This document shows, one piece after another, positions 24,980 to 34,190 of a stretch of 64,000 bases of DNA. A program made the translations under genes and the position numbers. Position 1 is the stretch's first letter. Every line of letters begins with the position of its first letter. Source of the stretch: Hippophae tibetana (taxonomy: Eukaryota; Streptophyta; Magnoliopsida; Rosales; Elaeagnaceae); assembly GCA_037013495.1 (NCBI GenBank), contig CM072806.1:14987001-15051000 (forward strand), in the 5' to 3' direction. The notes under the pieces were generated by a model. The model was not told where the DNA came from and made no database searches. It saw only the letters and a program-made list of their open reading frames with translations.

Positions 24980-26894
24980 TGATGAGCAGAACCCGGATCG
25001 CCGATCCTACCAATACTTTGGTTTTATATTTATAAAACTCTCGCAAGTGCATAAATCATTTCATAGAAAATGATAAATATACTCATAAGGTCGATCTAAG
25101 AAAAGAAAATATATGTGGTTTTAATTTATTTTTTAAACTTTTAAAAACGAAATTAAATCCTAAACATTCTGTCACGATATTTGAAGTTTTTGTGTTTCTA
25201 ATCTAATAACATAAAAATGAACATAGATATAGATTAAATAAACCTTTATGCAAATTTTATCATTTATAATAATAGAGTATTTATGGATATAATAATTAAA
25301 TTGATTATGTTTTCTCATATTATTTAGGTTATTAAAGATATAAATTGATATTTATTAATTCTCTTTTTTTATATGAATACCACCTTTGGTGAGGTTAGAT
25401 AGTCTTTGTTAACTAAACAAATCAATTAACAGCTATGGGTGAGGTCGATAACTCATTTGGTTAATTAAATTAATTCTGTTTTCTATAAGATTGAAAATGA
25501 ACCATTTAAATATCACCTTTGGTGGGGTTAGACAATTTAAACTTTATTCAAGGTGTTCAAATTAAACCTAACAATTTAATTATTCGAGTACTAACTTTCA
25601 AGTTTTAAAACCACTACTCAAAACATGTTGTCAATACATTTTCAGATAATAATTCTTATAAAAACTTTTGAAATAGAGTTTTACTCTAACTATTGAGCGA
25701 TTGTACCAAGAAATAAAAGAATACTACTCTAAATCAGACCGGATAACTAAACCTTAAAATCTAATTTTTAGATTTAAGTTTATAATGAAAAATAATATAT
25801 TTCTCTCTAACATTCTTAATATAAAATCATGAATAAAAACAAAATCAATTCATTTTAGAGATTTTTACCGATTTAATATTTCACAAGCATAAAACGTTAT
25901 TATTATATCATGTTTAGAAAGAGTCAACAATGTTAAATTTAATCACGGAAAAATTAAATATAACATATAAGAATAAAACATAAAAAATAACTGTAAAGAA
26001 AAATAAAATCCTTATAGTACTTTGATGTTATTTATGTTGTTGGAAAACCTCTAAATGGAATTGTATTTCCATTTATTGAATCAAAAAGCTATTAAATTAC
26101 AAAAATATATTTAGTTCTTCTCAAAAAGAGAAGAACTCTAAAACTAAGAAAAATTAAAAACTAAGAAATGGAGAGAAAAAAAAAAAAAAAAGAAGATGTT
26201 TTTGTGGTGTGTTTTGATGTGGAGAGAATAAGGGTATTTACAGGTGATGAGAGAAAGAAAAAAAGGGTGGAAAAATGATTAAAAATGGAGGAAACACATA
26301 GTAGGTGATGATGACATCATTGTTGACATCATGGTAGGTGGGGCACGGCGGTGCACGTTGAATGGAGCAGAGGCACACGCAGACTGGGTGCAAATGGGCA
26401 CAGGCGCGCGCAAACTGGGTGCAGATAGGCGTGCAATTTCGACGTGGTTTGGGCGATGTGCGCATGTTACTCAGCACGGCATGAAGTTGCGGCACGTGTT
26501 TCACGCGTTTTTGGGCACGGTTGGGCATTGTGGTACGCGCTATTCAACGCTGGTTGGCGGCTATGGGCATTGGCCAGCATTGATGGGCTACGCGATTTCA
26601 CCTTTTTTGACATTTTTGACCATTTTGATTCATTTTATCCAAAATTTCCATATTTGTTGACTTTTTACATTTATTTTATCAATATATTTGTGATGTATTG
26701 CCTCCAATAGTTTTCTTCGAGTTTTTAAGTTACTTTTTTAAGCGAAAATACCTGAAAAACAATAAAAATACCCGTGATTCCGAAAAGACAAAAAATATAT
26801 AAAAATATGATAAAATCATATAAATATATATTATTTTAATCAATTATAGTGCATAAAATTATGGTAATTTTAGTGTTTTTTGAGCACTTATCCA
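24980..26894 (-). repeat. 5' LTR of the composite nest (element X)
   Basis: Starts TGATGAGCAGAACC and ends GAGCACTTATCCA. It has the R-region hairpin at 26113-26137, TATA region near 26235, decayed TGACATCA-type sites (26305-26334) and a decayed GC-rich island (26340-26600). Many island CpGs read as TpG or CpA. It is closer to the LTR at 6337-8190 than to the middle LTR. Confidence 0.85.
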
Positions 26895-27090
26895 TGCCTA
26901 TATGGTTGAGTTCAAATAGAGTTTGTGAAAAGATTTGATGGGTTGGCATTTTCACCCGTTATATAGGTCCTAGATGCCTATTTGAACCAAAAGTTCAATT
27001 GACCTTAGCGTAATTGTTCTAATGTGTGGAATACTTAAGTAATCCTTTACTATGTTTGGACTATAAAACACTAATAACCAATCAGAACTG
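26895..27090 (+). repeat. Type-E LTR-like repeat, left copy, last part
   Basis: Matches the reverse complement of 51570-51720, e.g. GGTTGGCATTTTCA, GCCTATTTGAACC and AAGTTCAATT. Because E sequence also ends at 6336, this shows that the whole 6337-26894 nest is one interruption of the left E copy. The border with element C (27040-27100) is not sharp. Confidence 0.75.
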
Positions 27091-28456
27091 GACATGTGGC
27101 CGCCATGTAAGCAAGTGGAGGCAATTGAAGCACGCCATGGGTACAACTGAGTAGTTATTGCCACATGGAAGGCATATAAAAAGGGGCAAATTGGAGCATG
27201 GCGGATGTGCCACTTATGTAGGAATTACCACATGTTACCACCGTATTGAATTCGAGTGTTGTCTAGTAGTCAACATGTCTTCCATGCGTTGTCAAAGTAT
27301 CTGCTCGTTCCTTCCATTAGGAAGCCTTGCAATCTGGATCAGCAAATCGTAGCACACCACGTGTGGCTGACTTAGCATGCATTGTCCAGAACCAGTCTAC
27401 CCTACCACACATCATGCGCTAACTCGTCACATTCTCCCTTGCCACTTGTTGCAATCCTATTGGCCAATGCTATTTAATTTTCCTTTTCTCATCTCAACTT
27501 TTGATCTAGAGCTGATGTGACATTCCAAAATCCAATTGAGCCTAATTTAATCCCCTAATTGCACCAAAAACCCTTCATGGCCAAAGTTTACAAATTTTTT
27601 AACAATTTTTGGAGCCAAAAAGAGAGAGAAATTCAAGAGAAGATACAATATTGGTGGAGATTCAAGAGGATATTGGTGCTACAATTGAAAAGATTGATTG
27701 TATTTATTCTTATTCTCATTCCTTTATTAATTTGTTTGTCTTTTTATTGAAAACTTTGATATTTATGAACACAATCATGTCTAACTAATTTATTAAATCT
27801 AGTGGTCTTATAAACCCAATTTTTTACATGTGATGATATAATATTTTACCCCAATTATGATTTCAATTTAATTATATCATTTAATCTATTTTTTATGCTA
27901 TTAATTGTTTAGCTGCAATTGATATAATATTTTTTTATGCTAATTTATTAATCAAGATAAACAATTAAATAATATGCATAGTTTCTAGATATAGATGTAT
28001 GATTTTTATATATGTGATACATAATTGATGAACTTAATTAATGAGTAGTATGCAATTTAAACATGAGTGTGTGATTAGTTTAATTATTATATGGTGTGTA
28101 GTTTACTTGAGAGAAAAATACATACTAGGTTAGATTCAATTGAACATGAAATTGATTGGTAATTATATTGGGAGGATTTTGATGATTCATATGCTTAGAA
28201 AATTGAGAGATAAAGTATTCTTAGATATTTTCTTATATATCTTCTTAGTTGCTAATTTAGAGTTAATTAATTATTGTTACTTTTTTTTAGTTCTTTTAAT
28301 TTTGCTTTCTCAACAGAAAAATTGATATTTACTTTTTAGTTTTAAAATTATTATCTAATAACATAATCTATGTAAAAACGATATTTTCTTATCATTATAT
28401 TACTTGTTTGTGATACATATATTTGCATATCCTTGGTGTACAATTCATATCGATCA
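27091..28456 (+). repeat. 5' LTR of element C (Athila-type, old)
   Basis: Pairs with 46454-47915: shared blocks include TTTTGGAGCCAAA...GAGAGAAATTCAAGAGA, TATTTTACCCCAATTATGATTT and the end CGATCA. The start corresponding to TGATAATTC of the 3' LTR is not visible, so the 5' end is missing or overwritten. The two LTRs are strongly diverged, so this insertion is old. Confidence 0.8.
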
Positions 28457-29587
28457 AGTTTTTAGCGCCGTTGTCGGGGATTATAAACATTTGAAAATAA
28501 TTTTTAGTTTATTTTAATTTAGTTATTGTTAATAATTTTAATTAATTTATTTATTTAGTTATTTATTTTTAATTTTGATATCTCCTTTAGTGCTGTTAAA
28601 AACATATTTTGGTCTTTTGCATGAGCAAATTTTATGAGAGATAAATTTTGCCTTTAGATCCCAAAATCGAGTGTATTTTGAGATTTATGAGAAAACAAAA
28701 AGTTGTCACCTAAGTGGAAGAAATAGGTAATCTATTATGAATAATAATGAGCCAAAATTTGAACAACTAGATACCTCTAATGGATGACAAGGACAAAACT
28801 ATGAATGAATATGCGTTGCTATGTTGGACGGGCTTCATCATAGTTTTACAAGGCCAAACATTCAAAATAATCAGTTTAAATTAATGCTAGTGATGTTTGA
28901 AATGTTACAAATAGTTAGAAAATTTAGAGAATTACCATTAAAGGATCCTCATTTACATCTCAAATTGTTTATTAAAGTTGGGGATTCATTCAAGTTTAAT
29001 GGTGTGACGAAGGAAGCATTTACGCTTAAATTGTTCCCTTACTCTTTACGAGACCATGATCGAACTTGGCTAAACTCTTTGCCACTTGATTCCATTAGAC
29101 TTGGAATGATTTAATATATAAATTATTGATGAAATATTTCTCACCAATAAAGAATTCCAAGCTTAGGAATGATATTACCGCTTACCAACAAATTGAAGGG
29201 GAATCTTTATATGAAGCATAGGAAATATTTAAATAATTGCTAAGGAATTATCCTTACCATGTATTGCTCGTTGGATCCAAGTGGAGACTTTTAACAATGG
29301 TCTGAATGTTTAAACTAGAACCATTATTGATGCCTCCGCTAATAGAGCTCTTCTATTCAAATCTTACAATGAAGCTTATGATTTACTTCAAAAAATGGCT
29401 AACAAGAATTATCAATAGCTAATAGATAGAATGACAGCCACAATAAAAAGATTGCATGAGGTAAATGATATCACGACACTTATAGCTCAAATGTTGTCTT
29501 TGTTTTATCTTTTGAAGGCTCAAAACTCGCCAGTGAGTGTAAACCAGGTCCAAGATTTAGGGATGTCCTATGTCTTTTGTGGTGGAC
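28457..29587 (+). mobile_element. Element C: primer site, leader and gag relic (first part), broken
   Basis: An Asp-type primer-binding site lies at 28463-28480 (TAGCGCCGTTGTCGGGGA), seven bases after the LTR end. The gag relic covers about 28620-29587: capsid-like core (KLFPYSLRDHDRTWLNSLP) and the start of a zinc-knuckle region. The young element D is inserted there. The gag belongs to the same broad Athila group but is distant from D. Broken in many places. I saw only one gag relic in C. Confidence 0.8.
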
Positions 29588-29884
29588 TGATGAGTGCTCA
29601 AAAAGCACTAAAATAACCATGATTTTATGTACCTTAATTGATTAAAAATACATATATTTATATGTTTTATCATATATTTATATAAATTTGTCTTTTTCGG
29701 AATCACGGGTATTTTTATTGTTTTTCAGGTATTTTGGCTTAAAAACGCAATGTAAAGACTTAAAGAGGAATATTTGAAGCAATACATCACAAATATATCA
29801 ATAAATAAGTGAGAAAAGGTCAACAAACATGGAAAAATCGGACGAAATGGGTCGAAAAGGTCAAAAATGTCAAAAAGACGGAAA

Positions 29885-30146
29885 TCGCGCGTCGCAGCCC
29901 GGCCGTGCGCGCAGCCCAGCGCCCCAGCGCCCAGCCGCGCGCGCCCCAGCGCCCAGCCGCGCGCGCCCCAGCGCGCCCCAGCGCCCCATCCCGCGCGCGC
30001 CCGCGCGCGCTGGCATGCCCAGCTGCGCGCAACGCAGCGCGCTGGCACTGTTCACGCGCGCCGAGCTGCGCGCAGCGACAGCCCCAGCGCGCGCGCGCAG
30101 CGCCCAGCAGCCGCCCATCCGCGCGCCCAACGCGTTTTCGCCCCAT
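29885..30146 (+). other. GC-rich, CpG-dense island in U3 of element D
   Basis: About 260 bp made almost only of short words such as GCGCGC, CCCAGCGC and GCCCCAGC, in an LTR that is otherwise AT-rich. It contains internal short duplications and an ACTGTTCACGCGCG motif. Open frames across it in several phases are a result of its composition. The 3' LTR copy (41543-41746) is 57 bp shorter through loss or gain of repeat units. Older LTRs in the window have the same island with CpG decay. Confidence 0.9.
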
Positions 30147-30150
30147 TTTT

Positions 30151-30199
30151 CACGTGCAGCCGCCCCTGTGACGTCATGCTGACGTCATTGATGACATCA
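30151..30199 (+). promoter_or_regulatory. G-box plus three phased TGACGTCA-type sites
   Basis: CACGTG at 30151-30156, TGACGTCA at 30169-30176 and 30180-30187, and TGACATCA at 30192-30199. The three TGAC sites start 11 and 12 bp apart, about one helical turn. Such motifs are typical targets of plant bZIP factors of the TGA/as-1 class; binding here is inferred. The cluster is about 80-110 bp upstream of the TATA box. It is repeated in the 3' LTR at 41751-41799. Confidence 0.75.
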
Positions 30200-30277
30200 G
30201 CAAGTCCAATACGCGTTTTTACATTTTTTAATATTTTTTTAACATTTTTTTACTCATTTTTTCTCTCCATCCTCACC

Positions 30278-30285
30278 TATAAATA
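30278..30285 (+). promoter_or_regulatory. TATA box of element D LTR
   Basis: TATAAATA, followed by CCCCCC and a CT-rich stretch. The same box occurs in every LTR of the family in the window. Transcription would start roughly 30 bases downstream, setting the U3/R border near 30310. Confidence 0.75.
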
Positions 30286-30444
30286 CCCCCCTTCCATTCA
30301 CTTCAAATCACACCTTCAAAACTCACTTCTCTCTTCTTTCTTTCTCTCATTTCTTAGTTTTTAGTTTCTCTTAGTTTCTTTCTTAGTTTCTAAGCTTTTC
30401 TTAGTTTTTCTCTTAGTTTTTAGTTCAATTCTCTTAGGTTTAGT

Positions 30445-30467
30445 GTTCTTCTCTTTTTGAGAGGAAC
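30445..30467 (+). other. R-region hairpin of the LTR RNA
   Basis: GTTCTTCTC pairs with GAGAGGAAC around a five-T loop, with one G-U pair. In the older LTRs at 7470, 11485, 17562 and 26113 the stem is fully complementary (GAGAAGAAC). It lies about 140 bases into the inferred transcript and would be present at both RNA ends. Confidence 0.7.
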
Positions 30468-31694
30468 TTGTAATGTTTTTGTAATAATTTAGATTTTTGA
30501 TTCAATATATGGAAGTGCAAATTCCGCTCGGAGGTTTTCTAGCAACGGGAATAGCGTCGAAGTTCTGTAAGGATTTTATTTTCTTTACAGTTATTTTTAT
30601 GCTTTATTCTTACATGTTATATTCAACTTGTCTGTGGTTAAATTTAACTATGCTAGCTGTTTAGTAAAAATGATGTAATAACGACGTTGTTATGCTTGCG
30701 AAATATTAAATAGGTAAAAATCTTTAAAATGAATTGATTTTGTTTTTATTCAAGATTTTATATTAAGAATGTTAGAGAGAAATATATTATTTTTCATTAC
30801 AAACTTAAACCCGAAAATTAGATTTTAAGGTTTAGTTATCCGGTCTAATTTAGAGTAGTGCTCTTTTATTTGTTGGTACAATCGCCTGGTAGTTAGAGTG
30901 AAACTCTATTTCAAAAGTTTTTATAAGAATTATTATGTGAAAATGTATTGACAACATGTTTTCAATAGTGGTTTTAAAACTTGAAAGTTAGTACTCGGAT
31001 AATTAAATTCTTAAGTTTAATTTGGACACCTTGAATAATGTTTAAATTGTCTAACCCCACCAAAGGTGGCATTTAAATGGTTCATTTTCAATCTCTTAGA
31101 AAAAGGAATTAATTTAATTAAGCATATTAGTTATCAACCCCACCCATAGGTGTTAATTGATTTGTTTAGTTAACAAAGAATATCTAACCCCACCAAAGGT
31201 GGTATTTATATAAAAAAGAGAGAATCAATAAAATGTCAATTTATATCTTTAATAACCTAGTTAATATGAGCAAGCATAATTAATTTAGTTATTATATCCA
31301 TAAATACTCCGCTAATATAAATGATAAAAATTTGCATGAACATTTATTGAATCCGTATATATGTTTATTTCTAGATAATTATTTGAATTTGTATCTATGT
31401 TTATTTTTATGATTTTAGATTATATTTAATTAATCTGTATATATGTTTTATTTTATGTTATTAGATTAGGAACACAAAAACCAAACTATCGTGACAGGAT
31501 GTTTAGGATTTAATTTCGTTTTTAAAAGGTTGAATAATAAGTTAAAAACCACATACATTCCTTCCTTAGATCGACCTTGGGAGTATACTTATCATTTTCT
31601 ACGAAATGATTCGTGCACTTGCGAGAGTTTTATAAATATTAAAACCAAAGTATTTGCGGGAATCGGCGATGCCGGTTTTCGTTCATCAAGTTTT

Positions 31695-31712
31695 TGGCGC
31701 CGTTGCCGGGGA
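31695..31712 (+). other. Primer-binding site, tRNA-Asp type
   Basis: TGGCGCCGTTGCCGGGGA is an exact complement of the 3' end of plant tRNA-Asp(GTC) including CCA. It starts seven bases after the LTR end. Asp priming is common in Athila-type elements. The sites in C (28463) and in the gag-less derivative (18709) are decayed versions. Confidence 0.9.
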
Positions 31713-31941
31713 AGGAATAGCGTTTTTAAATTATTTATCAAAATTTTAAAAACATTTTTGTGCTGTAAATAATTGTGATATTTTAATAATAATCAAATTT
31801 CAAAATTCATAATAAATAAAAATAAAAAATAAAAAAATAATAAAAAAATAAAAAATAAAAAAATAAAAAAATAATAATTTTTTTTTGTAAAATAATTTAG
31901 AAATTTGAAATTTGAAGTAAAAAAAATTACCATTCATAAAT

Positions 31942-31973
<32 letters not shown>

Positions 31974-32464
31974 CAAAACAAAGAAAATTCAAAATTCAAA
32001 ATATAAAAAATTTTAAGTTAATAAGACATTATATAGCGTGAATAGTAAAATAAAATTACCGTTCATAAAAAAAAAAAAAAAAAAAAAAAAAAACATTACT
32101 TGAATTTATACCTAATTAACTAAATAACATAAAAAGTAAAAATCTAAGGGAGTTCTGTCTAGGAGACTAGTTCTTGGAAGCCTTTGTGCCACTAGTCTTT
32201 CCTGGGAACGTTGCTCTGGCTAGGAGAATGGTATTTAAGGTGCCGTTTGCACCACCATTCTTTCCTGGGAGCACTCTTGGTTAATACTAATTATGTTACA
32301 AAAAAAAAAATAATAAAAAAATAAAATAAAATAAAAAAAAAAAATTTCTTTTTTTTAGGGTTTAACTAGTTTTGTTTAGTGTTTTGTATAAAATAACATG
32401 TAAATTTTATCTAAATTTTTTTATTTTGTTGACAGGAGTTTTAAATTTACGTTTACAATAGTCT
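31713..32464 (+). other. Leader of element D
   Basis: AT-rich, with homopolymer A runs of 29 (31945-31973) and 27 (32067-32093) bases and GAATAGTAAA units. It is followed by the structured module at 32151-32285 and a pyrimidine-rich tract ending in AG at 32434-32435, 30 bases before the gag1 start. The tract and AG also occur before the gag1 relic of element X, so a 3' splice site is possible but unproven. Confidence 0.7.
32164..32270 (+). other. Duplicated hairpin module in the leader (packaging or dimerisation candidate)
   Basis: Hairpin 1: AGACTAGT (32164-32171) pairs with ACTAGTCT (32191-32198). Hairpin 2: GAATGGT (32226-32232) pairs with ACCATTC (32254-32260), enclosing GGTGC/GCACC. Each is followed by TTTCCTGGGA (32198-32207, 32261-32270). 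In the gag-less derivative the same module occurs at 19631-19726, where each outer stem has one change that leaves a G-U pair. A role in RNA dimerisation or packaging is inferred from position only. Confidence 0.7.
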
Positions 32465-33802
32465 ATGCGTGGTAGGAGATCCTTAGGAAACCCCCTTACA
32501 CCATATGTAAATAAATTTCATAAATTTAAACAAGTGTCAACAAAACTGGATTCTACCCATCAACCTGTTTTTGAGCCAAACATAGAACCAAGTCTTAATC
32601 CTTTACTAGAACCAAAAGAAATGGAGGAAAACCAACATATTAGGGAAACCACAATGAAAGAGTTTGCAAGACCGGTAATAGGCACGGCAACTGCCGCTAT
32701 CCAGTTGGGGGAGGCTGCTCGGAATTACGACCTTAAAAATATTCATTTTTCTATGCTTCCTTCCTTTTATGGGTTACCTAATGAAGATTCTCTTTCCTTT
32801 ATGAGAGATTTCTATGCTACGGTCCAAACATTCCCCCTCGGTATTCTAAACGAGGATCAACTTAGGATGAGATGTTTTCCCTACACTCTAAAGGATAAGG
32901 CCAAAGCTTGGTTGATGTCACTTCCCCCAGGTTCTCTGATGACATGGGGTAACATTTACAACAAATTCATGGGAAAATTCTATTCCCATCAAAAAACATC
33001 AGAGTTGAGAGGAAAGATTGCTACTTTCTCTCAGATGGATGGAGAACCATTCCATGAAGCTTGGGATAGGTTCAAGATGTTTCTCACTCAGTGTCCCCAT
33101 CATAGCTTTCCCCTGCAGTTGCAGAACCAATTCTTTTACGATGGACTTACACAACAATGTCAGTTCATTGTCGACAACGCTGCAGGAGGAGCAATAGGAG
33201 AAAAGACTGCCTCAGAGACGTATAACCTCTTTGAGATGTTGGGTGCTAATTCCCAACAGAAAAGCTCCCGAGTGAGAAAAGCTGGAGTTCATGAAATCGA
33301 CTCCAGTAATGAAGTTCAACAACAACTTGTTCAACTGACTAAGCAAGTTGCCCTTCTCGCTACACAAACCAACACCAATAATGATCAATATGGTTTGTAT
33401 AGCAACATGGGACATGGTACTGAAGCCTGTCCATATCAAGGAGAAACAACTGGACCTGAACAGGTCAATGTGTTGGGAGCATATCAACAGAGACCAAGGT
33501 TTGATCCCAACTCAAATACCTATAATCCTGGGTGGAGAAGTCATCCAAATTTCTCTTGGAGGCAAAACAACCCTCCTTTCACTCAAGGCTCAAACCAGGC
33601 AGGTCAGCAATTCCACCCACCTATTCCAAGAAGCATTCCCAATAAACCAACCTTGGAGGACAACTTGAATTCTTTTATTCAAGTATGTAGGGATAATCAA
33701 TCTAAAACCAATCAACGGTTGGACTCTGTGGAAGCTTCTATCAAAAAGGTGGAAGTTCAAGTTGAACAGTTAGTTGAACATTTGCAAAAAGGCAAAGACT
33801 AA
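32465..33802 (+). CDS. gag1: stand-alone Gag protein of element D
   Basis: A 445-aa frame starting at the first ATG after the candidate acceptor. Residues 1-65 are a unique basic to acidic N-terminus. About 66-265 form the capsid-like core shared with gag2 ([49 protein letters not shown]), roughly two-thirds identical to gag2 by eye. About 330-400 are Gln/Asn/Pro-rich. The C-terminal 40 residues form a coiled coil (QRLDSVEASIKKVEVQVEQL) that also exists in gag2. The protein then ends, whereas gag2 continues into protease. No canonical zinc knuckle is visible. It probably builds particles alone or with Gag2. The separate frame could supply excess structural protein without frameshifting. The same gene exists as a relic in element X. 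Confidence 0.9.
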   Translation: MRGRRSLGNPLTPYVNKFHKFKQVSTKLDSTHQPVFEPNIEPSLNPLLEPKEMEENQHIRETTMKEFARPVIGTATAAIQLGEAARNYDLKNIHFSMLPSFYGLPNEDSLSFMRDFYATVQTFPLGILNEDQLRMRCFPYTLKDKAKAWLMSLPPGSLMTWGNIYNKFMGKFYSHQKTSELRGKIATFSQMDGEPFHEAWDRFKMFLTQCPHHSFPLQLQNQFFYDGLTQQCQFIVDNAAGGAIGEKTASETYNLFEMLGANSQQKSSRVRKAGVHEIDSSNEVQQQLVQLTKQVALLATQTNTNNDQYGLYSNMGHGTEACPYQGETTGPEQVNVLGAYQQRPRFDPNSNTYNPGWRSHPNFSWRQNNPPFTQGSNQAGQQFHPPIPRSIPNKPTLEDNLNSFIQVCRDNQSKTNQRLDSVEASIKKVEVQVEQLVEHLQKGKD

Positions 33803-33989
33803 TTCAATGAAGAGGAGACATTGAGTTTTTCATTCTGCAATCTCCAAGCAACGTCTTACTAGAAGACGATAAATTTTAGTCATGTATGGGAGGTCACCCA
33901 TTATTGTATTTTCCTTTGTTTTAGTTTGCGTGTAATAAAAATTCAGATGAAATAAAATTCGTTTGTTTCAAAAATTCTGTCCATTCGCT

Positions 33990-34025
<36 letters not shown>

Positions 34026-34190
34026 AAAAAAACAAATATTAGGTTCCTTGCACTTTTTGCTTTTACGTTTTATCAAGTTATAAATATTTCTTAGAGATAT
34101 CTACTAAAAGCAAAATGTTGATACACAATAGGAGGAGGATCATTTTCAACTACAAACAACCATGGGAGATGCTGAAGATAGGCGGAAAAA
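33803..34190 (+). other. gag1-gag2 spacer with hairpin pair
   Basis: The 388-bp spacer holds two hairpins: CGTCTT/AAGACG at 33852-33868 and ATGGG/CCCAT at 33886-33901, the latter with loop AGGTCA. Then follow an A run of 28 (33997-34024) and an AT-rich stretch up to gag2. The hairpins are the counterpart of those after pol at 39345-39393. How gag2 is translated (second transcript, splicing or internal initiation) cannot be read from the sequence. Confidence 0.75.

Larger units (their letters stand above)
6337..26894 (-). mobile_element. Composite minus-strand Athila-type nest with three LTRs, broken
   Basis: Read on the minus strand the order is LTR (26894-24980), leader, gag1 relic, gag2 relic, protease, [plus-strand insert 21284-17165], RT/RNase H/integrase, 3' region, LTR (12290-10298), then a second 3' region with the end of pol, and a third LTR (8190-6337). 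The two outer LTRs resemble each other more than either resembles the middle one. The middle LTR and its pol resemble the young element D. The simplest reading is an old element (X) that received a related element (Y), followed by recombination within homologous internal sequence. Type-E sequence borders both outer ends, so the whole nest occupies one site. It is broken in many places. Confidence 0.75.
29588..31688 (+). repeat. 5' LTR of element D (2101 bp)
   Basis: U3 holds a terminal short hairpin (GTGCT/AGCAC at 29593-29607), a GC-rich island (29885-30146), a bZIP-type site cluster (30151-30199) and a TATA box (30278). R and U5 hold the hairpin at 30445-30467 and several CCACC...GGTGG small inverted repeats at 31060-31205. 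It is 57 bp longer than the 3' LTR; the difference lies in the GC island. Confidence 0.95.

Noticed and set aside
29725-30364. Several overlapping open frames of 86-165 codons through the GC-rich island of the D LTR (also at 41382-41964 and, in the older LTR, 11699-12103)
   Set aside because: The island has almost no AT, so stops are rare in all frames. The products are Ala/Arg/Pro-rich strings that exist on both strands, and older copies do not keep any one frame.
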